From Paenarthrobacter nitroguajacolicus JCM 14115 (GTDB lineage: Bacteria > Actinomycetota > Actinomycetes > Actinomycetales > Micrococcaceae), in contig BBFS01000123.1 in NCBI GenBank assembly GCA_001313365.1, forward strand, positions 1 through 13,081: a stretch of DNA of 13,081 bases, read 5' to 3'. Shown one piece after another: positions 1 through 8,068 of this stretch. Positions within the stretch are counted from its first letter, which is position 1. Each line of letters opens with the position of its first letter. The notes beneath the pieces are model-generated. The model made no database searches and was not told where the DNA came from. It worked only from the letters and a program-made list of their open reading frames with translations. The position numbers were made by a program, and so were the translations under genes.

Positions 1-226
1 TCCGCAGCCTCCTGTTGCCGGGCTGCCTGCGCGGCGGCAGCTCCGCAGCGGCCTTGTCCGCAGCGGAAACCTCGACGGCGGAAGCATCCTCTGCTGCCTG
101 GCTCGCCGCACTCTGGTCTACTGGCACCGGGTTCGCCGCACCCTGGCCTACCCTAGCTGCCTCGCTTTCACCAGCGTCCTTGCCGCCGAAGCCCAGGTTC
201 TTCTTCACGTTGTCCAGCAATCCCAT
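1..226 (-). CDS. Ala-rich protein of unknown function, N-terminal part (runs off left edge)
   Basis: Seen: an open frame from an ATG at 226 reading left to the window edge, preceded by a clear AGGAGGG ribosome site 6 nt before the ATG. The protein begins MGLLDNVKKNLGFGGKDAGE, then becomes Ala/Glu/Val-rich with no signal peptide or membrane segment. About 75 residues are visible. The last 15 or so residues (PPRRQPGNRRLR) look out of character. One frame over, the same bases read AAAQAARQQEAA, which continues the Ala-rich, likely helical style, so a one-base error near 45 is possible. I do not recognise a family; similar short openings occur in small actinobacterial cytosolic proteins carrying a C-terminal domain, but that domain would lie outside the window. 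The start is well supported, the function is not. Confidence 0.6.
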   Translation of the reverse strand, partial: MGLLDNVKKNLGFGGKDAGESEAARVGQGAANPVPVDQSAASQAAEDASAVEVSAADKAAAELPPRRQPGNRRLR

Positions 227-370
227 GGAGCACCCTCCTGATTTCTGCTTGCGTTCAGCCGTGCCTCGATCGTACGGCCGAGCCCGGCCCCATGGAACCC
301 GGTCCTGTTCGAAATCCGAGCCGCATAAGGGCGTGCACAGCGAACAAGAACCGGAGTGAAGCGTTAAACG

Positions 371-408
371 CGTGAGGGGGGGCCGGCTCGAAAGCCGACC
401 CCCTCACG
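371..408 (-). terminator. Hairpin terminator of deaD with UUCG loop
   Basis: The bases form a GC-rich stem (CGTGAGGGGG pairing with CCCCCTCACG, continuing GGCT/AGCC). Read on the minus strand the loop is TTCG closed by GGCT and AGCC, a very stable tetraloop. It lies about 34 nt past the deaD stop codon. No long T-tract follows, which is usual for high-GC actinobacteria. The plus-strand G-run here is 7 long against 5 in the partner arm, so two Gs are unpaired or are sequencing excess. Confidence 0.7.
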
Positions 409-441
409 GGAACTACTCAGTGATGATCACCAAGAGAGTGT

Positions 442-2605
442 TTACCACTTGCCCTTGCGGTTGAAGTCGCGGTTTGCGCCTTCTCCACCGGTGCGGGGGG
501 GCTTGCGGGCGCCGTCACCGTGACCGCCGAAGCGTGAACCGCTGGCCTGGCCGCGATCGCGGTCGCCGTAGCTGCCTGCGGTGCGCTCGGAACGGTCGCT
601 GTAGGAGCGGCCGCCACGGTCAGCGGAGGTACGCTCGCCGTCGGACTTGCGGAAGTCTTCTTGAAGCCACCGGCGCCCTTGAAGTTTCCGCCGCCACGGT
701 TCTCGCGGTCGCCATAGCCACCACGGCCACCACCGGAGTAACTGCCGCGGTCGCCACTGGCTTGCGGCCGTTATCCAGCTCAAGGTTGATCAGCTCGCCG
801 CCGATACGGGTGCGGGACAGTGCGCGCAACTGATCGGCGCTCAAGTCTGCCGGGAGCTCCACCAGGGAGTGGTCCGAGCGGATGTCGATGCCGCCGATCT
901 GTGCAGAGGAGATGCCGCCTTCGTTGGCAATGGCGCCAACGATCGAACCCGGCATGACGCGCTGGCGGCGTCCTACGGAGATCCGGTAGGTGGCGTTGCC
1001 CTCGGTCAGTGCACGGGTCGGGCCACGTGAGCCGAAGCCGTCCTTGGAGCGCTCGCGCTTCTGGTACTCAGGAGCGGCAGGCAGTTCCTTGACCAGCAGC
1101 GGCTGTCCACCCTGGGCCATGACGGCCAGGGCTGCAGCGATTTCCGACGCCGGAACGTTGTGCTCTTCTTCGTAGGAGGAGATGAGGTCGCGGAACGCTG
1201 CAACATCCTCGGACTCGAGGGTCTCGGTGATGCGCTCGGCGAACTTGCCCAGGCGAAGAGTGTTGACGGTCTCGGCGGTAGGCAGGTGCATCTGCTCCAC
1301 CGGCTGACGCGTGGCCTTTTCGATGGAACGCAGCAGGTACTTTTCACGCGGCGTCATGAACAGGATGGCATCGCCGGAACGGCCTGCACGGCCCGTACGG
1401 CCAATGCGGTGCACGTAGGACTCGGTGTCGTGGGGGGATGTCGTAGTTGATCACGTGGCTGATGCGCTCAACGTCAAGGCCACGGGCCGCGACGTCGGTA
1501 GCAACCAGGATGTCGATGCGGCCTTCCTTCAGCGCGTCCACAGTGCGTTCGCGCTGCTGCTGCGGGATGTCGCCGTTGATGGCGGCAGCCTGGAAACCGC
1601 GGGCCTTGAGCTTGTCAGCCAGGTCCTCGGTAGCCATCTTGGTGCGCACGAAGGCGATAACGCCGTCGAATTCTTCAACCTCGAGGATGCGGGTCAGGGC
1701 GTCCAGCTTGTGCGGGCCCATGACCTGAAGGTAGCGCTGCTTGGTGTTGGCGCCGGTGGTGGTCTTGGACTTCACCGAGATCTCGGCCGGGTTGTTCAGG
1801 TACTGCTTGGACATGCGGCGGATCTGGCCCGGCATGGTGGCAGAGAACAGTGCAACCTGGCGGGTTTCCGGAGTCTGCTGGAAGATCTGCTCTACGTCAT
1901 CGGCAAAGCCCATGCGCAGCATTTCGTCAGCTTCGTCCAGTACCAGGTACTGGAGTTCGGAAAGGTCCAGGGAACCCTTGGCGATGTGGTCGATCACGCG
2001 GCCGGGGGTACCGACAACAACCTGTGCGCCTCGGCGCAGGCCTGCGAGCTGGGGGGGACCGTAAGCCGAGCCACCGTAAACCGGGAGCACGGTGAAATCA
2101 TCAATGTGCTTGGCGTAGGAGGTGAAAGCCTCGGCAACCTGGAGAGCCAGTTCACGCGTCGGAGCCAGGACCAGGGCCTGGGTCTTGCGGGACGGGCCGT
2201 TGAGGTCATGAAGTTCGGCCAGGCGGGACAGGGCAGGAACAGCGAAAGCTGCGGTCTTGCCGGTACCGGTCTGGGCGAGGCCAACTACGTCGCGGCCTTC
2301 GAGGAGCAGCGGGATGGTGGCTGCCTGGATGGGAGACGGCTTCTCGTAGCCGACGTCCTGCAGGGCGGCCAGAACGCGACCGTCGATGCCAAGATCGACG
2401 AAGCGGACGCCTTCTTCTTCCTCTTCTTCTGCCTTGGGGGCAGGAGCTTCAGTGAAGGTGGGGGCTGCAGTCTCGGCCGCAGCGGTCTCGACGGGGGGGC
2501 AGCGGCAGCAGCCGGTGCTTCAGCTTCGGCGGGTGCGGAGGTCTCTGCTACATCAGCGGACTCAGCAGTGGTGGCGTCGAAGTTTTCGTTGAGATTTTCG
2601 GTCAT
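442..2605 (-). CDS. deaD: DEAD-box ATP-dependent RNA helicase, DeaD/CsdA type
   Basis: Unwinds RNA duplexes using ATP; DeaD proteins act in ribosome assembly, mRNA decay and cold adaptation (family knowledge). Rebuilt protein is about 715 aa. Order: acidic Ala/Glu-rich N-terminus (1-75); Q motif GYEKPSPIQ; motif I AQTGTGKT (about 110); [17 protein letters not shown] (about 223); SAT (about 253); helicase C-domain ending [13 protein letters not shown] (about 400); DbpA-type RNA-binding domain (about 530-610); RGG-like tail rich in DRGG/GDRE, ending NRKGKW. Start chosen at MTENLNENF, with GAGGA about 10 nt upstream; an in-frame ATG eight codons earlier is less likely. The frame breaks at 2493-2499 (G7), 1432-1437 (G6), near 768 and near 661. 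The tracts at 2051-2057 and 495-501 each add one extra Pro in frame (YGP-P-Q; RKP-P-R). All helicase motifs are intact, so this is probably a working gene with consensus errors. Confidence 0.93.
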
Positions 2606-2813
2606 AGGGGGAAATTCCTCATCCATAGGGCAGTCGGCGCGGCCCGGTTGGGCTGGCCGCATTACTCGTCGCGAGAAACAGGAAAAGGTGCCCTGCTTTC
2701 GCAAGAAGTCCGGCGCTATCGCAATCCCATGGCAGGACTTCCCGCTGCATCTCTTGGCTGCTATCCCAGCAGTCTGTACAGCGTTTTCTTTAGCCGGCTC
2801 TCCCTATGAAAAT

Positions 2814-2833
2814 GCCCGCACACATTTGCGGGC
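2814..2833 (-). terminator. Hairpin followed by ATTTTC, likely terminator of the kinase/regulator/MOSC operon
   Basis: GCCCGCA (2814-2820) pairs perfectly with TGCGGGC (2827-2833) across a 6-nt loop. On the minus strand the stem is followed at once by ATTTTC, a short T-rich stretch. The position, after the MOSC gene and before deaD, fits an intrinsic terminator read on the minus strand. Confidence 0.55.
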
Positions 2834-2849
2834 CCCCAACACTTACCAG

Positions 2850-2873
2850 TCCTGCCTCAAGAATTGGGCAGGA
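2850..2873. repeat. 7-bp inverted repeat (hairpin) downstream of MOSC gene
   Basis: TCCTGCC (2850-2856) pairs perfectly with GGCAGGA (2867-2873) across a 10-nt loop. It lies between the MOSC stop and the hairpin at 2814-2833. It may be part of a tandem terminator. It has no T-tract of its own, so its role is uncertain. Confidence 0.35.
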
Positions 2874-3002
2874 TAAAGGGATTTCCGGAGTGGGGGGGAT
2901 ATTTCAAGTGTAGGCACAGGGGCCCATCACCGCGAGTTGAGAGTCCTCGAAGGCCGAGTGAGCTTGTTCACACCGGTTTGGAAGGCGCCCCCCGCCAAGG
3001 TT

Positions 3003-3661
3003 CTAGAGCCCGTTTCTCCGGAGCACCTTTTCGAAGACCGGGTGGTAATCCTCCTGCAAACGGATCTCCCCATCGGCGTCCGCATCCAGCAGGATCTGTA
3101 CCAGTTCAGGAGTGGGCTCACTGAACCACTGACCCACCGTGATGCCGTGTTGGGGGGGATGAAGGTGCGGTGAATGTGGTCCCCTGCGGAAATCGTGCCT
3201 GTCTTGATCACCCGGAGGTACGTCCCAACCCGGCCGGCCTGGTGAAGCGCTTCACCCATTGGCTTCGCCGATCACCCGTTGGAACGTAGCGCACGGTACA
3301 CGCGGGGACGTGACTTCCAGCTCCACATCCAAGCCAATCTTCCAACGTTCCCCGATGACCGCGCCGGTGGTTTCGATTCCAGCCACGCGAAGGTTTTCTC
3401 CGAAGACGCCGGCAGGCAGCTCCCGCTGCAACTCGCCCGCCCAGTAGTCCGCGTCCTCCTGCGAATATGCGTACAGGGCTTGGTCTTCCCCCACCGTGGT
3501 CCACCCGGTTCGCCTGCACGTCCCCCGTGAAGCCCAAGTTTATGAACCTTGACTTGCCCTTCTACCGGACGCTTGTCCATGCCGGTGACTCCCACACTCC
3601 CCTCGGGATCGGGCAGCAACTGGTGGACCCGGCAGACGGCAAGGAGGGATGCGGTGTTCAT
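3003..3661 (-). CDS. MOSC domain protein, YiiM type
   Basis: MOSC domains bind the molybdenum cofactor; E. coli YiiM reduces N-hydroxylated base analogues (family knowledge). Rebuilt protein is about 217 aa, starting MNTASLLAVCRVHQLLPDP. Visible family features: KRPVEGQVKVHKLGLHGD, a QAN...DHGG turn, LYAYSQEDADYWA, GVFGENLRV, and SPRVPCATF, whose Cys is the conserved MOSC cysteine. The C-terminal part reads EPTPELVQILLDADADGEIR and ends RRNGL before a TAG at 3003. The frame breaks at 3522-3526 and 3488-3492 (C5 where C4 is needed), near 3259 and 3242 (a base short), and at 3152-3158 (G7 where G5 is needed). It starts 32 nt after the response regulator stop, so it is probably cotranscribed with the two-component genes. 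The ribosome site is weak, which suggests readthrough or coupling. Substrate unknown. Confidence 0.85.
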
Positions 3662-3693
3662 GATCACCAGTGTACGGACGGGCAGCTCCAAGA

Positions 3694-4371
3694 TTAAGGA
3701 TCGAATCGGTAGCCCATACCGGCTTCCGTGTGCAGATGCCGGGGCTCGGCAGGATCCCGCTCCAGCTTTCGCCTGAGCTGGGCTATATATACGCGCAGGT
3801 ACTGTGTTTCCTTCGCATACGCCTGTCCCCCCCATACCTGGGTGAGGATCTGCTGCTGGCTCACGAGCTTGCCCTTATTACGGACCAGCAACTCCAGGAT
3901 GTTCCATTCCGTGGGCGTCAGGCGCACTTCCGAGCCATCCTTCAGAATCTTCTTGCCCGCCAGGTCAACCATGAAGTCCGTGGTGGCCAGCGTTGGTTCC
4001 TCATGTTCGGTCACCACCCGGCGCGAAGCGACCCTAAGCCGCGCAAGCAGCTCATCCAAACCGAAAGGCTTGGTCACGTAGTCGTCCGCACCGGCGTCGA
4101 GCGCTTCAACCTTGTCCTCCGAGGCATGCCTGGCGGACAGCACAATGATGGGCATACTGCTCCAGCCGCGGATGCGTCTGATGATCTCCACCCCGTCCAT
4201 GTCCGGCAGGCCAAGGTCCAGCACCACGATCTCCACGGGCTGCTTGGCAGCGGCTTGCAGGGCGTCGGCGCCATTTCCCACCGTCAGTGCCTGGTAGCCA
4301 TGGGCTTGAAGGGTGATCTGCATGGCTCTGGCGATGCGGGCTTCGTCCTCGACGATCAGCACCAGCGTCAT
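3694..4371 (-). CDS. KdpE-like OmpR-family response regulator
   Basis: DNA-binding output protein of a two-component system. About 225 aa in one intact frame. Receiver domain (1-115): acidic pocket E8/D9, phospho-acceptor D52 in VVLDLGLPDMDG, S79 and K101 (TKPFG). Winged-helix domain (about 125-222) with LTPTEWNILELLVRNKGKLV and a recognition-helix region ending LRVYIAQLRRKLE, then GYRFDP before TAA. The C-terminal layout is that of KdpE. The sequence reads VWGGQAY; KdpE relatives usually have one Gly there, and the extra codon lies in a C7 run at 3827-3833. The ATG overlaps the kinase stop as ATGA, so the pair is translationally coupled. No kdpFABC potassium pump genes are in the window, so control of potassium uptake should not be assumed. 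Confidence 0.9.
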   Translation of the reverse strand: MTLVLIVEDEARIARAMQITLQAHGYQALTVGNGADALQAAAKQPVEIVVLDLGLPDMDGVEIIRRIRGWSSMPIIVLSARHASEDKVEALDAGADDYVTKPFGLDELLARLRVASRRVVTEHEEPTLATTDFMVDLAGKKILKDGSEVRLTPTEWNILELLVRNKGKLVSQQQILTQVWGGQAYAKETQYLRVYIAQLRRKLERDPAEPRHLHTEAGMGYRFDP

Positions 4372-5928
4372 TGCGGGCCCCCGGTCCACAGCGGCAAGGT
4401 GACCACCATGGTCAGCCCGCCACCCGGCGTCGGCTCCGCTGCGAGCCTGCCGCCCATGGCCTCGCTGAAACCTTCGCGACGGCCAGTCCCAGTCCAATCC
4501 CGCCGCCGGCGGTGGTTCCGCCTCCGATCGCAGGCGACGGCGAATCACCAAAGCGCTGGAAAGGTTGGAAAATATCCACCACTTCCTTCTGCCCTACTCC
4601 GCTGCCGTGATCGATGATTCTCAGTTCGCTGGCGGGCCGGTCCCCCCAGCGTGATGCCCGCACCCGCGCGGGCGGTGAGGACGACGTCGGAGTCGGGCGC
4701 GTACTTCACGGCATTCTCCACGATGTTGGCCACCACCCTCTCAAGCATTCCGGCGTCGGCCTGCACCGGAGGAAGGTTGGGCGGGAGCTCGTTGCGCAGC
4801 CGCTCCCGGGGGGGAATCCCCCTTAGCGCCTGCGGCAGCACCTCCGCCCACACAATCCCGCTCAAGAGCGGATTCACCGCGTCCGCCGTGATCCGCGACA
4901 TGTCCAAGAGATTGTCCACCAAATGGTCCAGTCGGTCCGCATAATCCTCGATGGTCTCCAGCAACTCGCGCTCAACATCCGGCGGAAAATGCACATCCTC
5001 CTGGCGCAAGCTGCTGACAGCGAGCTTGATTCCGGCCAAGGGAGTCCGAAGGTCATGCGACACAGCGCGCAGGATGGACGTCCGCATCTTGTTGCCCTCG
5101 GCCAACCGCACGTTATCCCGCCGGCTCTTCACCAGCTGCTGCCTCTCCCGGACAGCCACCACGAAAGCCCCCCCGAACGCAGCCAACATCCGTTGGCGTT
5201 GCGCTGATAACGGTCCGCCGCGCAACAGCAGGCTGTAATGGGGATCGACGACGGCGGTGTGGTCGGCGGCGGCATGGGTCAACGGCGGATTCGGGCCGGC
5301 ACTCGCCAGGACACGCAACTCGGTTGGTACCGGCTGACGCCGTACCCGAGGCTCCGGGCGTCTGACCTGATGAACCTTGGCCCCACGAACCCAGCAGCGT
5401 TACCGCCTCCATGCCCAGGTTGCTGCGTACTTTTTCAAGAAACGCTTCCAAGCTTCCATCCGAGCTAAGGATTTGCAGGGCGAGCCCACTGAGCGCCGTT
5501 GCCTCGGCTCCGGAGCGAGCTGCCTCCTGGGCACGGCGGCTTGCGAGGCCCACGGCGAGCGCCACCCCCCCACAGGCCACCGCAAGGAAAACCACCAGCG
5601 TGAACAACGTGGTGGGATCGGCGATGGACAGGGAACCAACGGGGTCGGCGGAGAAGTAGTTAAGGAGGAAGCTGCCCAGCACCGCGGCGACCACTGCCGG
5701 CCACAAACCACCGATGGCCGCCACCGCAACAGCTACTGCCAGTTGCAACAGCATGATCATGGCGAAGTTGCGGAACCCGAGGACAGTGACCATGAGTTCA
5801 ATGCCGGGCGGTAACAGGACAGCCAACACCAGGCCAGTGATGACCCGGGCGGAGCCAATGCCGCGGACCGGCGGAAGCCGCAGCAGCACGCCGTCGTCGA
5901 CGTTGCTGTGTGCTTCTGGTCCCGGCAT
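4368..5928 (-). CDS. KdpD-like membrane sensor histidine kinase lacking the N-terminal KdpD domain
   Basis: Rebuilt protein is about 515 aa. Starts MPGPEAHSNVDDGV, with AAGGATG just upstream. Residues about 29-130 hold four hydrophobic segments (VITGLVLAVLLPPGIEL; MIMLLQLAVAVAVAA; LWPAVVAAVLGSFLLNY; LFTLVVFLAVACGG) matching the DUF4118 membrane region of KdpD. A poorly conserved linker follows, then the H-box AVSHDLRTPLAGIK with the phospho-His, the N-box NIVENAVKYAP, the G1 box DHGSGVG and the G2 box GGGIGLGLAVAKG, ending WTGGPQ. The usual KdpD N-terminal sensor and USP regions are absent, so this is a short form. The frame breaks near 5390, at 4642-4647 (C6 where C5 is needed) and near 4468 (GGG read as GG). 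Three further 7-base tracts (4808-4814, about 5168, about 5567) are in frame and may each add a codon. It probably phosphorylates the adjacent regulator. Signal unknown. Confidence 0.85.
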
Positions 5929-5948
5929 GGCTACATCCTTACATGGTT

Positions 5949-5978
5949 CCGTAGATGGGGACTTCTTCCCATTTACGG
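5949..5978 (-). promoter_or_regulatory. Inverted repeat in the kinase leader
   Basis: Two 11-nt arms (CCGTAGATGGG at 5949-5959 and CCCATTTACGG at 5968-5978) pair with one mismatch across an 8-nt loop. It lies about 20 nt upstream of the kinase start. It could be an operator for autoregulation by the adjacent response regulator or an RNA leader hairpin. OmpR-family sites are more often direct repeats, so the operator reading is open. Confidence 0.4.
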
Positions 5979-6032
5979 CTGTCACCCGTGCCTGCACCGC
6001 GCACAAGGACTAGGCTTGCTCTGAGCATTCTG

Positions 6033-6051
6033 GTCCGGCGTGGCGCCGGAC
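6033..6051. repeat. GC-rich hairpin in the divergent intergenic region
   Basis: GTCCGGC (6033-6039) and GCCGGAC (6045-6051) form a perfect 7-bp stem with a 5-nt loop. It lies 29 nt before the ATG at 6081, in the leader of the plus-strand operon. There is no T-tract. It may be an operator or a leader hairpin; nothing in the sequence decides. Confidence 0.35.
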
Positions 6052-6080
6052 ACTTCAACGGTCTATCCAGGGGGATACAC

Positions 6081-6840
6081 ATGGGCCCGAAAGACAGCCC
6101 TGACGCAGCCGGCAACAACGGCAGCGGCAGGGACAACAACGGCGACTTCGGAGCGGGCAACAACCAGCCCAAGCCTCCTCCCTGGCAGGTACCCAAACCC
6201 GAGCTGCATCCTGAGCTGTTCACGCCCGTGAAAAACGACCCGGCGCAAGGCGGTTCCGGCAACGGCGGCTCCGGCAACGGGGGGGCACAGGCAACGGGGG
6301 GGCACAGGCAAGAGGAAGAAAACTCCCGCCGGGGCACCGCAGGGCGGGGGGGCATTCCCGGCCGGGACGCCCCAGCCCGGCCAGCCCCCTCCCCGTGGTC
6401 GACCCTTTCGTCAAAGAACGCGAACGCGGTGAAGCCGAGGCAGCAAAGAAGAAAAAGCGCTCGCAGCGCCGCACCGTCGTCGTGGGTCTGGGTGTAACTG
6501 CCTCCTGGCCGGAACCATCACCGCGATCGTGGCCAGCAACGAGAAGGAAGCTGACTACGCGCAGGTCTGTTTCAATGAGGAAACCGGCGAGCGCGTCGAC
6601 GACAACCAGTGCGACAACAGCAGCTCGGCGGGCCGCAGCTCAGGCGTCTACGCCTGGTACTTCTACTCACGCGGAGCCAGTGTGCCCGCCTTGGGCCAGA
6701 ACCGCAGTTCCTACCCGAGCTATACCAAGAACGTGCCTACGGACGCCAAGACTTCCAAGGGTTACAGCACCAAGGGCGGCACGGTGAGCCGCGGCGGCTT
6801 CGGCAGCAGCTCCAAAAGCGGCGGAAGCTCGGGAGGCTAG
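6081..6840 (+). CDS. Gly-rich single-pass membrane protein, resembles YgiB (DUF1190)
   Basis: Rebuilt protein is about 250 aa. The start has AGGGGG 6 nt upstream of ATG. Layout: a disordered Asn/Gly/Pro-rich N-terminus with GNGGSGNGG-type repeats (about 1-95); a basic patch KKKKRSQRR; one membrane segment TVVVGLGVTALLAGTITAIV; then an outer part with two Cys (QVCFNEETGERVDDNQCD), an aromatic patch VYAWYFYSRG, and a Gly/Ser tail SRGGFGSSSKSGGSSGG. The basic patch before the membrane segment predicts the N-terminus inside and the tail outside. A tail of this style directly before a GspS-family gene recalls E. coli ygiB-ygiC; similarity is from memory and modest. The frame breaks at two G7 runs (about 6279 and 6296, G5 needed), at a C4 run near 6394, and near 6500 (CCC read as CC). 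The ligase gene starts 2 nt after its stop. Confidence 0.6.
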
Positions 6841-6842
6841 GC

Positions 6843-8068
6843 GTGCGTCGACTGCTCTCCGAGCCCAGGCCGGACTGGAAGCAAAAGATCGAGGAACAGG
6901 GCTTGGTATTTTCCACAACCACCATGCCCGATGGCCGGAAAATCGAATACTGGAACGAATCGGCTTACTACGAATTCACCATGGACGAGGTGGAAACCCT
7001 CGAAAAGACGGCCGAGGACATGCACATCATGTGCTTGGAGGCCGCAAAGTACCTCGCCACCGGGGGCCATGGGCGATATCGGCATCGGGCAGCAGGCGTT
7101 GGAACTCGCCGGCGAATCACTGCTGGCCGCCGACATGGACATTTACGGTCGCTTCGACTTCATCTATGACGCAAGGGCGGCCCGGCAAAGATGCTGGAGT
7201 ACAACGCCGATACCCCCACCGGCTGATCGAAGCGTCCGTGGCCCAGTGGTTCTGGCTGCAGGATGTCTTCCCGGAGAAGGACCAGTGGAACGGAATCCAT
7301 GAGGCCCTGATCCGCCAGTGGAAGAAGCTCCAGTTCCGAACCGGCATGAGCACCCTGCACGTTGCCCACTCGGAGGCGGAGGAATCCGGCGAGGACTGGA
7401 TGACTGCGGCCTACATGCGCGATGTCGCAAGCCAAGGCGGGTGGACCACCATTGGCATCAACATGTCCGATATTGGCTGGGACCCCCCCAACCTGAACCG
7501 GTTCGTGGACCTGGATAACTTCATGATCAGCACAATGTTCAAGCTGTACCCGTGGGAACTGATGATGAAGGAGCCTTCGGACAGCGTCTCTTCCAGCGTG
7601 CCCACAACCCCCCCCGCTGGGTTGAACCGGCGTGGAAGATGCTGCTGTCCAACAAAGCCTTGCTGGCTGCGCTGTGGCATCTGTACCCCAACCACGAGAA
7701 TCTGCTTCCCGCCTACCTGGGCGATCCTGGTCCCCCCCTCAAAGAATGGGTAGCCAAGCCGCTGCACGGACGGGAGGGCGACAACATCCGCATCCACGCC
7801 CCCCCGGGCATCGAGATCCAGCAGCCCGGTGGTTACGGGCGCGAAGGCTGGTGCTTCCAGCAGTACCATTCCCTCCCCCCCGACTTCGACGGGAACCACC
7901 CGGTACTGGGTCTCTGGGTAGTGGATGGCGAATCCGTGGGGTGTGGCATCCGGGAATCCGACGGACCCATTACGGACTATTTCTGCCGCTTTGTCCCCCC
8001 AACACCATCGACTCCCCCCCCGCGCCCATCGCGCCCCCCCTGCTACTTCCTACGGAGCTGCACTATGA
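6843..8068 (+). CDS. Glutathionylspermidine-synthase-family ATP-grasp ligase, YgiC-like
   Basis: Members join a carboxylate to an amine using ATP; the classic enzyme links glutathione to spermidine, but for YgiC-like forms the substrate is not settled. Rebuilt protein is about 400 aa with no N-terminal amidase domain. It starts at GTG (MRRLLSEPRPDW) with GGGAGG 6 nt upstream. Family marks: YYEFTMDEVETLE, ATGAMGDIGIG, YGRFDFIYD, LEYNADTPT followed by LIEASVAQW, FKLYPWELM, WVEPAWKMLLSNKALL, LYPNHENLLPAY, VAKPLHGREGDNI, GVWVVDG-like LGLWVVDGE, and FCRFVPNTI near the end. The frame breaks at 7062-7066 (G5 for G4), near 7173, 7222 and 7574 (a base short), and at 7995-8000, 8014-8021 and 8034-8040 (C runs too long). 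Rebuilt, it ends SYGAAL with TGA overlapping the permease ATG. Micrococcaceae lack glutathione in general, so a different substrate is likely. Confidence 0.85.

Larger units (their letters stand above)
2606..3002. promoter_or_regulatory. Gene-free interval: end of MOSC operon and long deaD leader
   Basis: Nearly 400 bases between the MOSC stop and the deaD start with no convincing gene; short open frames here have no ribosome site or recognisable protein. It holds two hairpins (2850-2873 and 2814-2833) that fit transcript ends for the upstream operon, then about 200 nt that must carry the deaD promoter and leader. A small GC hairpin (GCGGCC at 2639-2644 pairing with GGCCGC at 2655-2660) sits about 35 nt before the deaD ATG. 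I could not pick a convincing -35/-10 pair. Long leaders are known for deaD in other bacteria, so a structured leader is plausible but unproven. Confidence 0.4.

Noticed and set aside
442..2605. deaD as a pseudogene or a programmed-frameshift gene
   Set aside because: The same kind of break occurs in almost every gene here and at different run types. Motifs are complete on both sides of each break, so a shared sequence error is simpler.
1425..2876. Plus-strand open frame of 483 codons
   Set aside because: It lies opposite deaD, whose helicase motifs are all on the minus strand. The plus-strand protein shows no family motif; it is open only because of the GC-rich codon pattern of the real gene.
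3670..4617. Plus-strand open frame of 315 codons
   Set aside because: Antisense to the response regulator, which is intact on the minus strand with its phospho-acceptor and winged-helix motifs.
5929..6080. Specific -35/-10 promoter boxes in the divergent region
   Set aside because: Candidates matched the consensus too poorly to report.
6270..6355. G-quadruplex made by the clustered G-runs
   Set aside because: The three G7 runs look inflated; with likely true lengths of 4 to 5 the case is ordinary for Gly-rich coding sequence, and no regulatory link is visible.
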